From contig JAFGCA010000006.1 in assembly GCA_016932895.1 (NCBI GenBank), positions 1 to 23,633 on the forward strand: a DNA stretch of 23,633 nucleotides, in the 5' to 3' direction. Each line of letters opens with the position of its first letter. The first letter of the stretch is position 1. Below are positions 15,901 to 21,247 of the stretch, one piece after another. The notes under the pieces were generated by a model. That model had not been told where the DNA came from, did not search any database, and saw only the letters and a list, made by a program, of their open reading frames with translations. This DNA comes from Sedimentisphaerales bacterium. Its GTDB lineage: Bacteria; Planctomycetota; Phycisphaerae; Sedimentisphaerales; SG8-4. Position numbers and translations under genes: made by a program.

Positions 15901-18059
15901 AGGTCTTCACGACGATTCAGCGAGAGGGTCTCGCCGCGCTGCTGGACGATTCCTTCGTGCCGGCCTTTCAGGCGTGCGGCGCTGATCCGGACCGGAAGGT
16001 CCGCAACGAAGTCGCGCGCATGGCGGGCGGTCGCTGGGTGTGGGGGGCGCAGGAGCAGGACCCCAACGCGATCGCGCTGATGCTCGAGCTGGCCTCGGAC
16101 AAGGTTCGGGATGTGCGCTACAATGCGGTCTACTACGGCCTGTCCGTCGTGCGTGACAAGACCGAGCCGGTCGTGCGCCGTCTCGTCGAGCTGGCGTTGT
16201 CCGACCACGAGAACAACCTCTACGGGCGCATCGTCTGGGGTCTCAAAGGGCCCATGCGTGCCTCGCCCGAGCCGTTCGAGAAAGTCTTGGCCGAGTACCT
16301 CAACGCGAGCGAGTCCAACGACCACTTGGCCGCGTCAGTATACTTGCTCTACCGCGACGTCCTGCAGAAGGAACCGCCCGCCGCGTGGAATCTGGCGCGA
16401 ATCAAACAACAGTATCCCGACGATCTTTTCACGATTACGTTCTCCGCCAAGGAACCTTTCGCCCCGGCAAACTCGGGCGCCCTCTGGAACGAGTTCGCCA
16501 GGACACTTCCGTCGAAAGCTGCGGTAAACCGCGTGGCCGACTTTCGCAGGGGCAAGCCCTTCGTTTGCGTTGCACAGGTCCGTTCGCAACAGCAGGCCGA
16601 CGTCGTCAGGCAGTCCATCGACAGCAATCCTCGCCTGAGCCTCGGCAAGGTCCGGCCCGTGCCCCTGTGGGTGCAGCTCTACGAGGAGGAGAAACGCGGC
16701 ATGAGCAGCTTTCCGCCTGACGATGAAGCCATCGCGTCCCTGTTTGGCGCGAAGGTTTCCGAACCGGGTCCCGTCCAGCAGCGGATTGACGCCGCGGCAC
16801 CGGGTGACACGATCCGCCTGGAGCCCGGCCTCTACAAGGAAAGCCTGATCATCAACAAGCCGCTGACGCTCGAGGGCGCCGGCTGGGACAAGACGGTCAT
16901 TATGAAGGAGAAGCTGGTCGTCGAGTCTTTCGAGGAGATTCAGCGGATGATGTTCCAACGCCTGTCGCAAGCCGAATCGGAGGCCCAGCGAGAGGAAATG
17001 GCCGCCCAGATGAGGAAGCAACTGGCCGAGAGGGTGTCCCCGACGGCGCTACGCGTGGAGGGCGCACGGGACGTGGTCGTTCGCGGTATCAAGTTCACCT
17101 CGCCCGGCGGGCACGTCGAGGGAACCTCGATGAGTTTGCCGATTGTCATATTCGCTCGCAGCGGCGTTCGATTCGAGGACTGTGCGGTAATCGGCGGCCC
17201 GGGAGATGGCATTCATGTTCTCAATGCGGCCGACGCAGAGATCGAACGAACGCTCGTGGCGGCCGTGTGGGGTACCGGGGTCACCGTGGGTGGGAAGGCC
17301 GGGACGCCGTCCCGCATGCGCCTCCAGGATTGTGACATGCGCAACTGCCATTATGCGGGCGTTCGCATTGGCAAAGGCAACGACGATACGCGCATCGAGC
17401 GCTGCCGCATCTCGGGGGCCGCCTGGCACGGCATTCGCTACGACAGCGCGTCCCCGCGCGTGGTGAACAATCTGATCTTTGGCAACGCCCGCTCGGGCAT
17501 CTACGCTTCGGGCGAGACCGCCGCCGTCGTCAGCGACAACCTCTTCTATGCCAACGAAATGTGCGGTGTCTCCTGCTGGTTCCAGAACCGCGACACGATC
17601 GAGGGCAACACGTTCGTGGGAAACAAGCGTTCGGGGCTGGAGGTCCTCGGAGCGTCGGCGCCCAGCGTGCGCCGGAACATCTTCTATGCCAATCCCACCG
17701 GTGTATTCCTGGGCAACATCGGTAGCAAGTCTCGCTTCGCCCAATCCGATGGGACGGTTGCTCTCCAGGACAATCTCTTCTGGGCCAACGCGCACGACGT
17801 GGCATGTCGGCCCGATGCGAACACGGTCGAAACGATCGTACCGGGCCAGGAGACGCACACGCTCCGGACCGATCCGCAATTCGCCGCTGCGGCGACGAAG
17901 GATTTCTCCCTGGCCGTCGGCTCGCCGGCTCGGCAAAACGACATCGGCGTTGCCGACCCCATCTCGTTTGCCGGTCCCTGGCCGCTGCAACCCGAAGAGC
18001 GAGCCATCATCCCCGAAGGCGACACCCGCGATTCGCGCCTGTGGCGACACGCGAACTGA
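6981..18059 (+). CDS. Giant BlaR1-like M56 metallopeptidase with ~3290-residue mosaic ectodomain
   Basis: This is an uninterrupted 3692-residue frame; GGAGG precedes the ATG. Residues 1-400 are M56/BlaR1-like: helices near 18-40, 47-63, 172-190 and 378-396, zinc motif HELAH (269-273) and E310 in REKAVDEAV. Later residues should be extracytoplasmic. Approximate order: 400-545 beta-rich region; 546-775 VELLGVC/EFENVSL module; 797-860 and 871-940 Clp-N-like repeats; 964-1105 second VELLGVC module; 1117-1430 NHL-like propeller; 1469-1572 H-X9-DG-like module; 1586-1700 LPDVDHEAVMLD module; 1720-1884 SecD-P1-like; 1909-2012 second H-X9-DG-like module; 2032-2285 LamG; 2291-2628 carboxypeptidase-regulatory-like and beta domains; 2629-2767 redoxin-like without CxxC; 2774-2950 and 2950-3134 duplicated HEAT-like; 3264-3660 parallel beta-helix. 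By analogy with BlaR1 it senses an external signal and triggers BlaI inactivation; the ligand is unknown. Confidence 0.9.
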   Translation: MNAIVDIINAVGRAFVDFALPMLVQSTVLILVLLVVDALLRKRVRAVFRYWIWVLVLIKLVLPPSLWSPVSVGRWFGDELHVSAESLLEDDQPPTVEPPSTALQILSQPVPLSVEPFAGVPEPRAATAEPLALPAVAGDDRAIQPDTVSASVEAERPAPAPAAPVTALDWRGFALLAWASVVVALLLLLLQRAVFVQGLVAQAAEASASMQNVLDECRARIGLGRAIAMRISPNATSPAVCGLARPVILIPRNLAPKISRHDLHAVLLHELAHVKRGDLWISLAQTLLQIVYFYNPLLWLTNAVIRRVREKAVDEAVLVAMGESASDYPESLVNVAKLAFKRRPVLSLRLIGVVESKSALTARIKHILNRPFPKTAKLGGVGLLTLFALAAVLLPMAKAREDEENAVLSRLAVVPNCAVRLSDINGQHLPVLDFASERIIVLPAVQNERDLLRMTGPQDQGDVVYYYDSEKDKPRITFLGSAGLNGESVSDEYKALTLTPMRMPFETTVATRGNKRFAIRIIRADEHGCVIQFRPLGAEVSTPKAVLANGITVELLGVCEHPSAGRQWWYPDGSTMKEAPRSQSGVHVYAQTSESTYEFAVRLHDLPKGAAVTLKTEPMGARTQGPGVEGLRWLAATLPDDLRQCRLLCGIAAGAWETLAQSSGAAQNISGTALGGVMFSEASARADGALSVTTTDDIIERPCRVVAMAKDGRTIEASKYKWGEAGKARQTTSRFEGISLSEIAEFQFQTRPWTWIEFENVSLRPGRGTNVEVRLPVDQGLREQDEAQLDESTTLPLTRRTEMVMPLAEQEARRLNHGYVGTEHMLVALARDSEAVGARVLASFGVDADTLRAEMAKLVKPGLAPSPSGKLPRTPRVDSTFNYARQEATKLGHAYLGTEHLLLGILRERECLGAQMLVKLGLTLPRVRAELRKFVRAANEEDVNGNTTVPIPSSEPRPSRFAATLSNAVTVELLGVCTYPGADRQWWRPDGGSLPQAPCSIPASSVLHPSDGETVYGFVAQVTHVPDDARGAVKVPSARTQASYDMAWAADGTVRKDIWYAEAILAKNRKTCTVRCEVATDIWAEFENVSLQLGGSTNLAVKVGPSGELQGQRRIVLPDVDHEAVMLDDRGVFLLEQRDPDRANRGEDRLYLIDAAGKVRSIFTGLDLCETIGGAHMMAVDESRKVLWVAENAGNRLWKFDLTTGKVAGRFPDLRASAVAVDPESGNVWVAAEPELIRVVSPQGNVLATYEIPGYDIAYSSRDKSFWVVGKEICRVDRAGQIVARVTGVGYAAVSVATDPHTGEAWVAIASHSQVPKSRNELWHVDATGVVRHRLDLDELRPYCVRVDSDHSVVWVGCRGTTLRYDTSGNRLASTRGESAFSIALSGRKEVAYLADRTGAHEVVVLDSGHVKSRSLLSDVSDVQQSQKWIARVPLAQAMLPTSPEMVELVPTRQEASTPGIAVSASKTESADKLLQLGMALLIHAAGHEDRLPLALSEVRAEMSEPDFWWCREHAEYIGRGIKRSARALDDRAVVVAYDKTLLRQGEGTNVLFLDPHVEFLSPDRLQELAISTAETPDRDLSAGRIELPDVDHEAVMLDLAGGRLVPVPQVGPPEKLLEAIEELGKGDIVLDSRSLILVRGATSRQAEGGPADLVRLVKIGSHLPETFSVTTAEGWQYVITVLSIDDEACTLTYSLSPVEPMQTRSSSAPDAHANEPASALAFCVAVSRTDVPEAIVKRYEEGFAEDRRPPGGDYAWFEVRPNVTLSPELVALEREGTTFLLLRTGEPYVMRAGPGWAVERVKAATDAMDRPAVRVWLDDKGGERLHALTQANVKKVLAILVEGRVVAAPEVMSPVRDAVLIVGNYTQREVQEMIDVLRPKPPEQPVALSSAVSDKPGAGDSKDKTEPAADVLANLRQLALGVVLFAHDHEGDLPTTLRDIERHVPDRAQFAWMRANVTYVGKGNLKREAKAYAVPIAYRKAPESVGGAYVAFMDGHVVLVSSERCKELGIRRVAGEDAVGARVRYPESGPLGGHALSFDGVDDCLVVPPSASLTLKPPFFVEVWARPDLSVLPQERFDPRKAPYPAMDFICQGRAPKSAGPANLDSKANTETLDGWPVPSTVSRPLVQPLQSGGFATFLEGGVFVVDETSHAAQTGLIRTNQLEVDRPGWTHYYFELRRDNVARRKYVLAEGPLVIGRVVRNGFPFKGQIAEIRIWNKELSMGDMRYVGSTSVTGNEPNLVACWRFEEGSGQIVRDISPNANHAYLGGSEDVDDADPKWVDLAQDEASAPGGIAGRVVDADGKAVAGAQVAFCTETIHVTIQDGRLSHPRASDMEKGEIAETGAQGLFRFDSETPGDFSLIAAHDDGFALVELESFRKDCEIRLERWGRIEGQLASGRTAQGNQISMCGLPNSTWRKHRCDFRYETKCDGQGRFAFERVPAGRFEVGYLASTGRGSASVTSRTPVVVDSGRTATMKLGGEGRPVIGKLVPPQGYHGPIYFGQGLRSLSTSRPEEPRPENYDQMSRREQQAWHGQWRQTPEAEAFYEAMWSNLNWRHYCFSIQQDGSFRIEDVIPGKYDLNVWLEERFTGQGRPEEIGGYNGIVEVPPMAEVSTDEPLDLGELTLSMRHPLHVGDTVPEFEAETLDGKAISLADYRGRHVLLSFWSPTFHPELERLRELHADYGKTGQLQIIGLGGTDTRDEVTSYINEHNIAWPQIYFGSDWNADLFKKLGGQVQIILIDPKGKVVATWLRGDKLSDTVREAVAFAWQRTDGYVAPDPERFFPDDAEGGKRLDALFKAVDKDRRSDEEILSTVRRGFRRTKEYRSNILRWIGNRYVWGADPQNAEAIEIMYHAVGMERHYAIYFGLSVVKDKTPNILRALAEICMQGEDVGRITWGVGAQRDELVAYIKPYLDDADPQKRETASVLVQHFEGKLDFDRWKEEKRLDQAKVEFAGHLPKFKQTLLTGDSRARREVFTTIQREGLAALLDDSFVPAFQACGADPDRKVRNEVARMAGGRWVWGAQEQDPNAIALMLELASDKVRDVRYNAVYYGLSVVRDKTEPVVRRLVELALSDHENNLYGRIVWGLKGPMRASPEPFEKVLAEYLNASESNDHLAASVYLLYRDVLQKEPPAAWNLARIKQQYPDDLFTITFSAKEPFAPANSGALWNEFARTLPSKAAVNRVADFRRGKPFVCVAQVRSQQQADVVRQSIDSNPRLSLGKVRPVPLWVQLYEEEKRGMSSFPPDDEAIASLFGAKVSEPGPVQQRIDAAAPGDTIRLEPGLYKESLIINKPLTLEGAGWDKTVIMKEKLVVESFEEIQRMMFQRLSQAESEAQREEMAAQMRKQLAERVSPTALRVEGARDVVVRGIKFTSPGGHVEGTSMSLPIVIFARSGVRFEDCAVIGGPGDGIHVLNAADAEIERTLVAAVWGTGVTVGGKAGTPSRMRLQDCDMRNCHYAGVRIGKGNDDTRIERCRISGAAWHGIRYDSASPRVVNNLIFGNARSGIYASGETAAVVSDNLFYANEMCGVSCWFQNRDTIEGNTFVGNKRSGLEVLGASAPSVRRNIFYANPTGVFLGNIGSKSRFAQSDGTVALQDNLFWANAHDVACRPDANTVETIVPGQETHTLRTDPQFAAAATKDFSLAVGSPARQNDIGVADPISFAGPWPLQPEERAIIPEGDTRDSRLWRHAN
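8601..9306 (+). repeat. Copy 1 of the VELLGVC...EFENVSL protein module
   Basis: Within the giant protein, residues about 546-775 begin with ITVELLGVC (553-559 for VELLGVC) and QWWYPDG and end with EFENVSLRPGRGTNVEVRL. A second copy at 9870-10295 has the same landmarks. This copy is longer, with an extra segment including LSEIAEFQFQTRPW just before EFENVSL. The function is not known. Confidence 0.7.
9370..9800 (+). repeat. Two tandem Clp-N-like repeats inside the giant protein
   Basis: Residues about 797-860 contain GYVGTEHMLVAL and 871-940 contain AYLGTEHLLLGIL, each followed by the glycine/alanine helix and a terminal arginine-rich helix (TLRAEMAKLV, RVRAELRKFV). This is the pattern of the paired N-terminal repeats of ClpA/ClpC, normally a cytosolic substrate or adaptor docking domain. 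No AAA+ Walker motif is attached. Confidence 0.7.
9870..10295 (+). repeat. Copy 2 of the VELLGVC...EFENVSL protein module
   Basis: Residues about 964-1105 repeat the landmarks of copy 1: VTVELLGVC, RQWWRPDG, and EFENVSLQLGGSTNLAVKV. It lies directly after the second Clp-N-like repeat, so the pair of modules brackets the two Clp-N-like domains. Confidence 0.7.
10329..10364 (+). repeat. 36-bp near-identical direct repeat, copy 1
   Basis: This DNA encodes LPDVDHEAVMLD at the start of the propeller region. It differs from the copy at 11742-11777 at a single third-codon base (GAC versus GAT), so the similarity exceeds what protein conservation alone requires. Confidence 0.8.
11742..11777 (+). repeat. 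36-bp near-identical direct repeat, copy 2
   Basis: This is the second copy of the LPDVDHEAVMLD coding segment, 1413 bp downstream of the first, matching at 35 of 36 bases. It introduces a module with the phrase LGKGDIVLD rather than a propeller, so the shared segment sits at a domain boundary in both places. Confidence 0.8.
15300..16380 (+). repeat. Duplicated HEAT-like module inside the giant protein
   Basis: Two successive ~180-residue helical segments (about 2774-2950 and 2950-3134) share landmarks in the same order: R(Y/W)VWGA, then Y(F/Y)GLSVV(K/R)DKT, then GRI(T/V)WG. The pattern indicates tandem duplication of an alpha-solenoid unit; HEAT-like is the nearest fold I can suggest. Confidence 0.7.
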
Positions 18060-18276
18060 AATGTCACGCCCGGCGCCACCCTGTTTGGCGGAGGACGGGG
18101 GGGCGCCGGATTCTTGTAACACCGTCCTGCCGCGCGCAATTGTGTCGGTGGAACAGCAGAGTTGCGGCTGCGGACGCACCGTTGGATTCGCCAACCGGCA
18201 GTTCCTCTTGAACCGTTGGGGCACAGTACGTCAGGATTGCGGGCGGCCTCCGACCGCAGATTGCCAGGAGTCAATC
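18060..18276. other. Spacer between the giant gene and the oxidoreductase gene
   Basis: This 217-bp stretch has no convincing ORF. It contains two short hairpins, CGCCA/TGGCG (18074-18090) and GTTGG/CCAAC (18181-18195), neither followed by a T-run. I found no clear promoter pair for the downstream gene. Confidence 0.4.
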
Positions 18277-19695
18277 ATGAGTGCAAACGGATCGCAACTG
18301 AGATTGAATCGTCGTCGATTTCTTCGTTCGGCGGCCGGCGCCGGGGCGGCGCTGGCCTTGGGACCGGTGGCGCTGGGACAGGGTCAGGGCGTTTCGCCAT
18401 CGGAGGAAATCAACGTGGCTCTGGTCGGCGCGGGCAGCCAGGGCAAGGTGCTGCTGGAGGCCGCGCGGCGCATCGAGGGCGTGCGGTTCCGCGCGGTCTG
18501 TGACATCTGGTTGTTCAATCGCAGGTGGGTGTCGCGGCGTCTGAAGGCCTACGGGCATGAGTGCAACGCCTACGAAGACATTGCAGAGATGCTCCACAAG
18601 GAGAAAGACCTGGACGCGGTTATCATCGCGACGCCCGATTTCTGGCACGCCCGCCATACCGTGGCGTGCCTCAACGCCGGCCTGCACGTCTACTGCGAGA
18701 AGGAGATGTCCAACACGCTCGATGGCGCGCGGCAGATGGTGGAAGCGGCGCGCAAAACAGGCAAGCTTTTACAGATCGGCCACCAGCGGCGCAGCAATCC
18801 GCGCTATATCTTCTGCTGTGAAAAGCTCTTGAAGGAGGTGAAGCTTCTGGGTCGCATCGTCGCGGTCAACGGCCAGTGGAACCGGGCGGTTCACACACCG
18901 CTCGGCTGGCCGAAGCAGTATGAAATCGATGCGGCCACGCTGGGAAAGTACGGCTACGATTCGATGCAGCAATTCCGCAACTGGCGTTGGTACAAGGGCC
19001 TCGGCGGTGGTCCCATCGTGGACCTCGGCTCGCACCAGATCGATGTGTACAACTGGTTCCTCGGCGCCCGGCCCACCTCGGTCCTGGCCAGCGGGCGGAC
19101 GAACTACTACGACAACAAGACGCACCAGTGGTACGATACGGTCGTGGCTGTGTACGAATACGAAGTGCCTCAGGGCGGCGTCACGGCCTCGTACCAGACC
19201 CTCACGGCCAACCGGCACCTGGGCTATTTCGAGAAGTTCATGGGCGATGAGGGAACGCTGGTCATCTCGGAGCGGTCCTTTGTCGGCCAGCTCTGTCCCG
19301 AGCCGACTGCGCAGCAGGACGGTCGAGTCAAGTGGGCAACCGGTCTCAAGGATGGATATCTCACCGCCTCGAAAGCCGTGATGGAGATGGTCGACCGCAT
19401 GACGGTGCAGCAGCTTGCCAAGGCTCTGTCTGTGGACCCGTCACCGCTTCCGATCAGCACGAATCCTTCGGCGACGACCGGCGCGGCCCTGATGAGCTGC
19501 AACCTCTCCATACGCATGGACAAGCCTGCTCATCAGCCGCACCTAGAGAACTTCTTCGGCGCGGTTCGCGGCAAAGCCAAACTGAACTGTTCGGCCAAGA
19601 CCGGCTACGAGACCGCGGTTACGGTCCTGAAGGTTAACGAGGCCGCCGAGGCAGGGCGCAAGCTCAGCTTCAAGCCCGCGGAGTATGTTGTGTGA
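18277..19695 (+). CDS. Tat-exported Gfo/Idh/MocA-family oxidoreductase
   Basis: This is a 472-residue protein. The ATG at 18277 follows CCAGGAG and opens a twin-arginine signal (NRRRFLRSAAGAGAALALG, residues 11-29), so the folded, cofactor-loaded enzyme is likely exported; the long upstream extension of the frame is not coding. The Rossmann domain has VALVGAGSQGK, with GAGSQG at 51-56 for NAD(P). The usual EKP catalytic-lysine motif reads CEKEMSN here (EKE at 141-143): the lysine is kept and the proline replaced. The C-terminal domain has GGGPIVDLGSHQIDVYNW, with D249, H253 and D256 where the family places substrate-contact residues. Such exported paralogues are abundant in Planctomycetota and probably act on sugars or sugar-derived compounds; the substrate is not visible. 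Confidence 0.92.
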   Translation: MSANGSQLRLNRRRFLRSAAGAGAALALGPVALGQGQGVSPSEEINVALVGAGSQGKVLLEAARRIEGVRFRAVCDIWLFNRRWVSRRLKAYGHECNAYEDIAEMLHKEKDLDAVIIATPDFWHARHTVACLNAGLHVYCEKEMSNTLDGARQMVEAARKTGKLLQIGHQRRSNPRYIFCCEKLLKEVKLLGRIVAVNGQWNRAVHTPLGWPKQYEIDAATLGKYGYDSMQQFRNWRWYKGLGGGPIVDLGSHQIDVYNWFLGARPTSVLASGRTNYYDNKTHQWYDTVVAVYEYEVPQGGVTASYQTLTANRHLGYFEKFMGDEGTLVISERSFVGQLCPEPTAQQDGRVKWATGLKDGYLTASKAVMEMVDRMTVQQLAKALSVDPSPLPISTNPSATTGAALMSCNLSIRMDKPAHQPHLENFFGAVRGKAKLNCSAKTGYETAVTVLKVNEAAEAGRKLSFKPAEYVV

Positions 19696-19748
19696 GATTG
19701 CGCTCCGCACGCCGTGGGCTGGATGTCGATTGCGGAGGCCGGCCGGGA

Positions 19749-20021
19749 TTATCCGAAGGTGTAATGCTTGCGGACCGCTTTCTCCACGTTCCAGACGCAG
19801 TCCAGATCCTGGGGAAACACGACCATGTCGCCGGGCCCGAAACTCACCGATTCATCGCCGTCGGTGATGGTGACTTGCCCTTCCAGGATGAGACACGTCT
19901 CTTTCTCGGTATACGACCAGTCGAACGAGCTGGGATCGCAACTCCAGATCGGCCAGCTCTTGCACCGGCTCACCTCTTCCTCCGTGGGTTTGCGCACCAC
20001 GATATCCTTGACCGTTGGCAT
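19749..20021 (-). CDS. Small cupin-domain protein (Cupin_3/DUF861-like)
   Basis: This 90-residue, single-domain cupin starts at an ATG preceded by AGGAG. The core reads WSYTEKETCLILEGQVTITDGD, then VSFGPGDMVVFPQDLDCVWNV and VRKHYTFG, which matches the Cupin_3 (ureidoglycine aminohydrolase-like) pattern of an ETCxxLEG strand, GPGD turn and C-terminal WxVxxxVRKHY. The histidines of classical cupin metal sites are missing from motif 1, so metal binding, if any, must use other residues such as E39 and E41. The role is unknown; small proteins of this type often bind or isomerise polar metabolites. It has its own predicted promoter and converges with the upstream oxidoreductase gene, with 53 bp between the stops. 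Confidence 0.85.
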   Translation of the reverse strand: MPTVKDIVVRKPTEEEVSRCKSWPIWSCDPSSFDWSYTEKETCLILEGQVTITDGDESVSFGPGDMVVFPQDLDCVWNVEKAVRKHYTFG

Positions 20022-20079
20022 GTTTCTTTCTCCTCTTGCTGCAATACATCAACCAGACACCCATGTTTCGTATCAACTC

Positions 20080-20107
20080 ATTATACAAGATTCGGCGGAC
20101 ATGTCGC
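20080..20107 (-). promoter_or_regulatory. Promoter candidate for the cupin gene
   Basis: On the minus strand a perfect TATAAT (20080-20085) is preceded at 16 bases by GCGACA (20102-20107), which keeps the GACA half of the -35 consensus. Transcription would start about 50 bases before the cupin ATG. Confidence 0.45.
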
Positions 20108-20162
20108 TGCTGAGGTCAGGCGTTTTTTGGTCGTACGCTTTCATCCAGGGCTATTCAGTGAG

Positions 20163-20219
20163 TCATCTCCTGATCTGCGGTTCGAGGCGCGGCAAGAGCC
20201 GTTCCCGGTCGCTTCTCAT
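20163..20219 (-). pseudogene. Remnant of a HEPN (DUF86-like) partner gene
   Basis: An ATG overlaps the stop of the nucleotidyltransferase gene in the ATGA arrangement typical of MNT-HEPN pairs. It encodes MRSDRERLLPRLEPQIRR and then stops. The first residues resemble the N-terminus of DUF86 HEPN proteins (MRxDRERL), but a full-length HEPN protein has over 100 residues and the RxxxxxH RNase motif, which I do not see downstream. The simplest reading is a partner gene lost by deletion or decay after its first codons. A chance frame is possible given the short length. Confidence 0.45.
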
Positions 20220-20506
20220 AGCCGCATCGCCTGATTGCAGACGGTCTGCCGAATACGATCCCGCAGGCCCGCTTCGGTGACAACCTCGACCTTTCGGCCG
20301 AGCAAGTCCTGAATATCCATGAGCAAGCCGCCCAAGTCGAGTAAATTGCGGCTCGGCTCCATGTCTACCAGAAAATCCACGTCGTTGGCGTCATCCGCTC
20401 TGCCGTCGGCGACCGACCCGAAGACGCGCACGTTCGAAGCCGCGTACCGGGCCGCCAGCGCCAGGATCGCTTCGCGCTTCTCCGAGATGATTTCTTCTAT
20501 GCCCAC
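20216..20506 (-). CDS. MNT-type nucleotidyltransferase (MntA-like antitoxin)
   Basis: This 96-residue minimal nucleotidyltransferase starts at a GTG at 20506, supported by GAGGT 8 bases upstream. The polymerase-beta-type active site reads VRVFGSVADGRADDANDVDFLVD: G30-S31 of the GS motif and D42/D44 of the DxD pair, with a probable third carboxylate near E74 in RKVEVVTE. In MNT-HEPN toxin-antitoxin modules this protein neutralises the HEPN RNase by AMPylating it. All catalytic residues appear present, but the partner is reduced to a short remnant, so this is an orphan or has been repurposed. A possible -10 box (TATACT, minus strand) lies at 20571-20576 without a good -35. Confidence 0.88.
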   Translation of the reverse strand: MGIEEIISEKREAILALAARYAASNVRVFGSVADGRADDANDVDFLVDMEPSRNLLDLGGLLMDIQDLLGRKVEVVTEAGLRDRIRQTVCNQAMRL

Positions 20507-20865
20507 CGGAATCTACCTCGACTGTGGAGTCGTCACAGAACCTTCGAGTCGTCCATGCACTTCGTGGTCCAGTATAGTCGCATCGAGCCAATCTACGCAA
20601 GCGCAAGGAAAGCACGCAACTCGTTCTCCAGGCTGGTACAGCGCCCGCAATCCGGGAGAGCGAAGTAACGACGGAGAACAGGCACGAAGTGACCATTCTC
20701 AGAGTCGTGGTTGAACGGCGGTCCGCGGCGACTTTGCGTTTTGGGTCCACCGAAACACGGGGCCTGCGGGAAATGCCGGGGACTGATACCACGACGAGTA
20801 CGGCCAACAACACGCCGCCCATCGGCGCACTCGCTGCCCCAATCGGTCGACCGGCTTAATTTCCG

Positions 20866-20894
20866 TTGCCGCGTAGCCGATGATTCGGTATCAT
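20866..20894 (+). promoter_or_regulatory. Promoter candidate upstream of the LamG gene
   Basis: TTGCCG (20866-20871) and TATCAT (20889-20894) are exactly 17 bases apart, matching consensus at four and five positions. The predicted start near 20901 would give a leader of about 345 bases before the LamG ATG. Confidence 0.4.
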
Positions 20895-20968
20895 AGGTAG
20901 TGTGTAGCATGCCCGTGAGGGGCTTCGACCGTGGCGTGGGTGATCATCGGCTTGGAGGAAGGAAGAGC

Positions 20969-21061
20969 ATGCAACTGCGGAGGACAATTCGTATACATGT
21001 CTTGGGGGATTCAGGAGATGTGCTGCGCATTCGCAGCCAGGCTTGCGGCCAAAGGAGGTGA
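20969..21061 (+). CDS. Possible 30-residue leader ORF
   Basis: A 30-codon frame begins with an ATG preceded by GGAGGAAGGA, a strong ribosome binding site, inside the presumed leader of the LamG gene. Its stop TGA shares one base with the ATG of the next tiny frame. The peptide is basic, with no family resemblance. It may be a leader peptide or chance. Confidence 0.2.
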   Translation: MQLRRTIRIHVLGDSGDVLRIRSQACGQRR

Positions 21062-21204
21062 TGCGCGATCATAACAGCCAGATTCATTCAAAGGGCCAGG
21101 GGCGCGGACTTCTGCCCGCCAGCAGCGCAGCGGTCTTGTCCGGGCAAGGCACCAAGTTAGATCCACATCCGAATGTTCGTGCACTTGGGCCCACCGACGT
21201 GTAA
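21061..21204 (+). CDS. Possible 47-residue leader ORF
   Basis: This frame starts at an ATG overlapping the previous stop by one base and ends 43 bp before the LamG start. An AAAGGAGG sequence lies only two bases upstream of the ATG, too close for normal initiation, so coupling would be needed. Its composition is unremarkable and no family is recognised. Confidence 0.15.
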   Translation: MRDHNSQIHSKGQGRGLLPASSAAVLSGQGTKLDPHPNVRALGPTDV

Positions 21205-21247
21205 CGAAGGCACGTATATCTTCAGTCTCAATAAGGGAGGGCTAACA

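Larger units (their letters stand above)
20511..21247. other. 737-bp stretch without a convincing gene
   Basis: Most of this stretch shows no recognisable coding signal. A 105-codon minus-strand frame (20593-20910) and others look random and lack ribosome binding sites or family similarity. The stretch contains a plus-strand promoter candidate (20866-20894), two tiny ORFs at 20969-21061 and 21061-21204, and a strong anti-SD-complementary sequence at 21051-21060. If the promoter is real, the LamG gene has a leader of about 345 bases. I recognise no known riboswitch. Confidence 0.5.

Noticed and set aside
14061..16325. 754-codon minus-strand frame inside the giant gene
   Set aside because: It is fully antisense to recognisable redoxin-like and HEAT-like coding sequence, has no family signature, and shows the composition expected of a codon-bias shadow.
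6981..18059. Possibility that the giant gene is several genes fused by sequencing error
   Set aside because: The frame stays open for 11 kb through many domain borders without a stop, and linkers lack the ribosome binding site plus start combinations expected of separate genes. Long-read confirmation would still be decisive.
17479..18276. Long upstream extension of the oxidoreductase frame into the giant gene
   Set aside because: The twin-arginine signal and ribosome binding site fix the start at 18277; the extension only overlaps the beta-helix coding region in another frame.
20593..20910. 105-codon minus-strand frame in the non-coding stretch
   Set aside because: It has no ribosome binding site and no recognisable family, and its cysteine/arginine-rich random-looking composition does not resemble the neighbouring genes.
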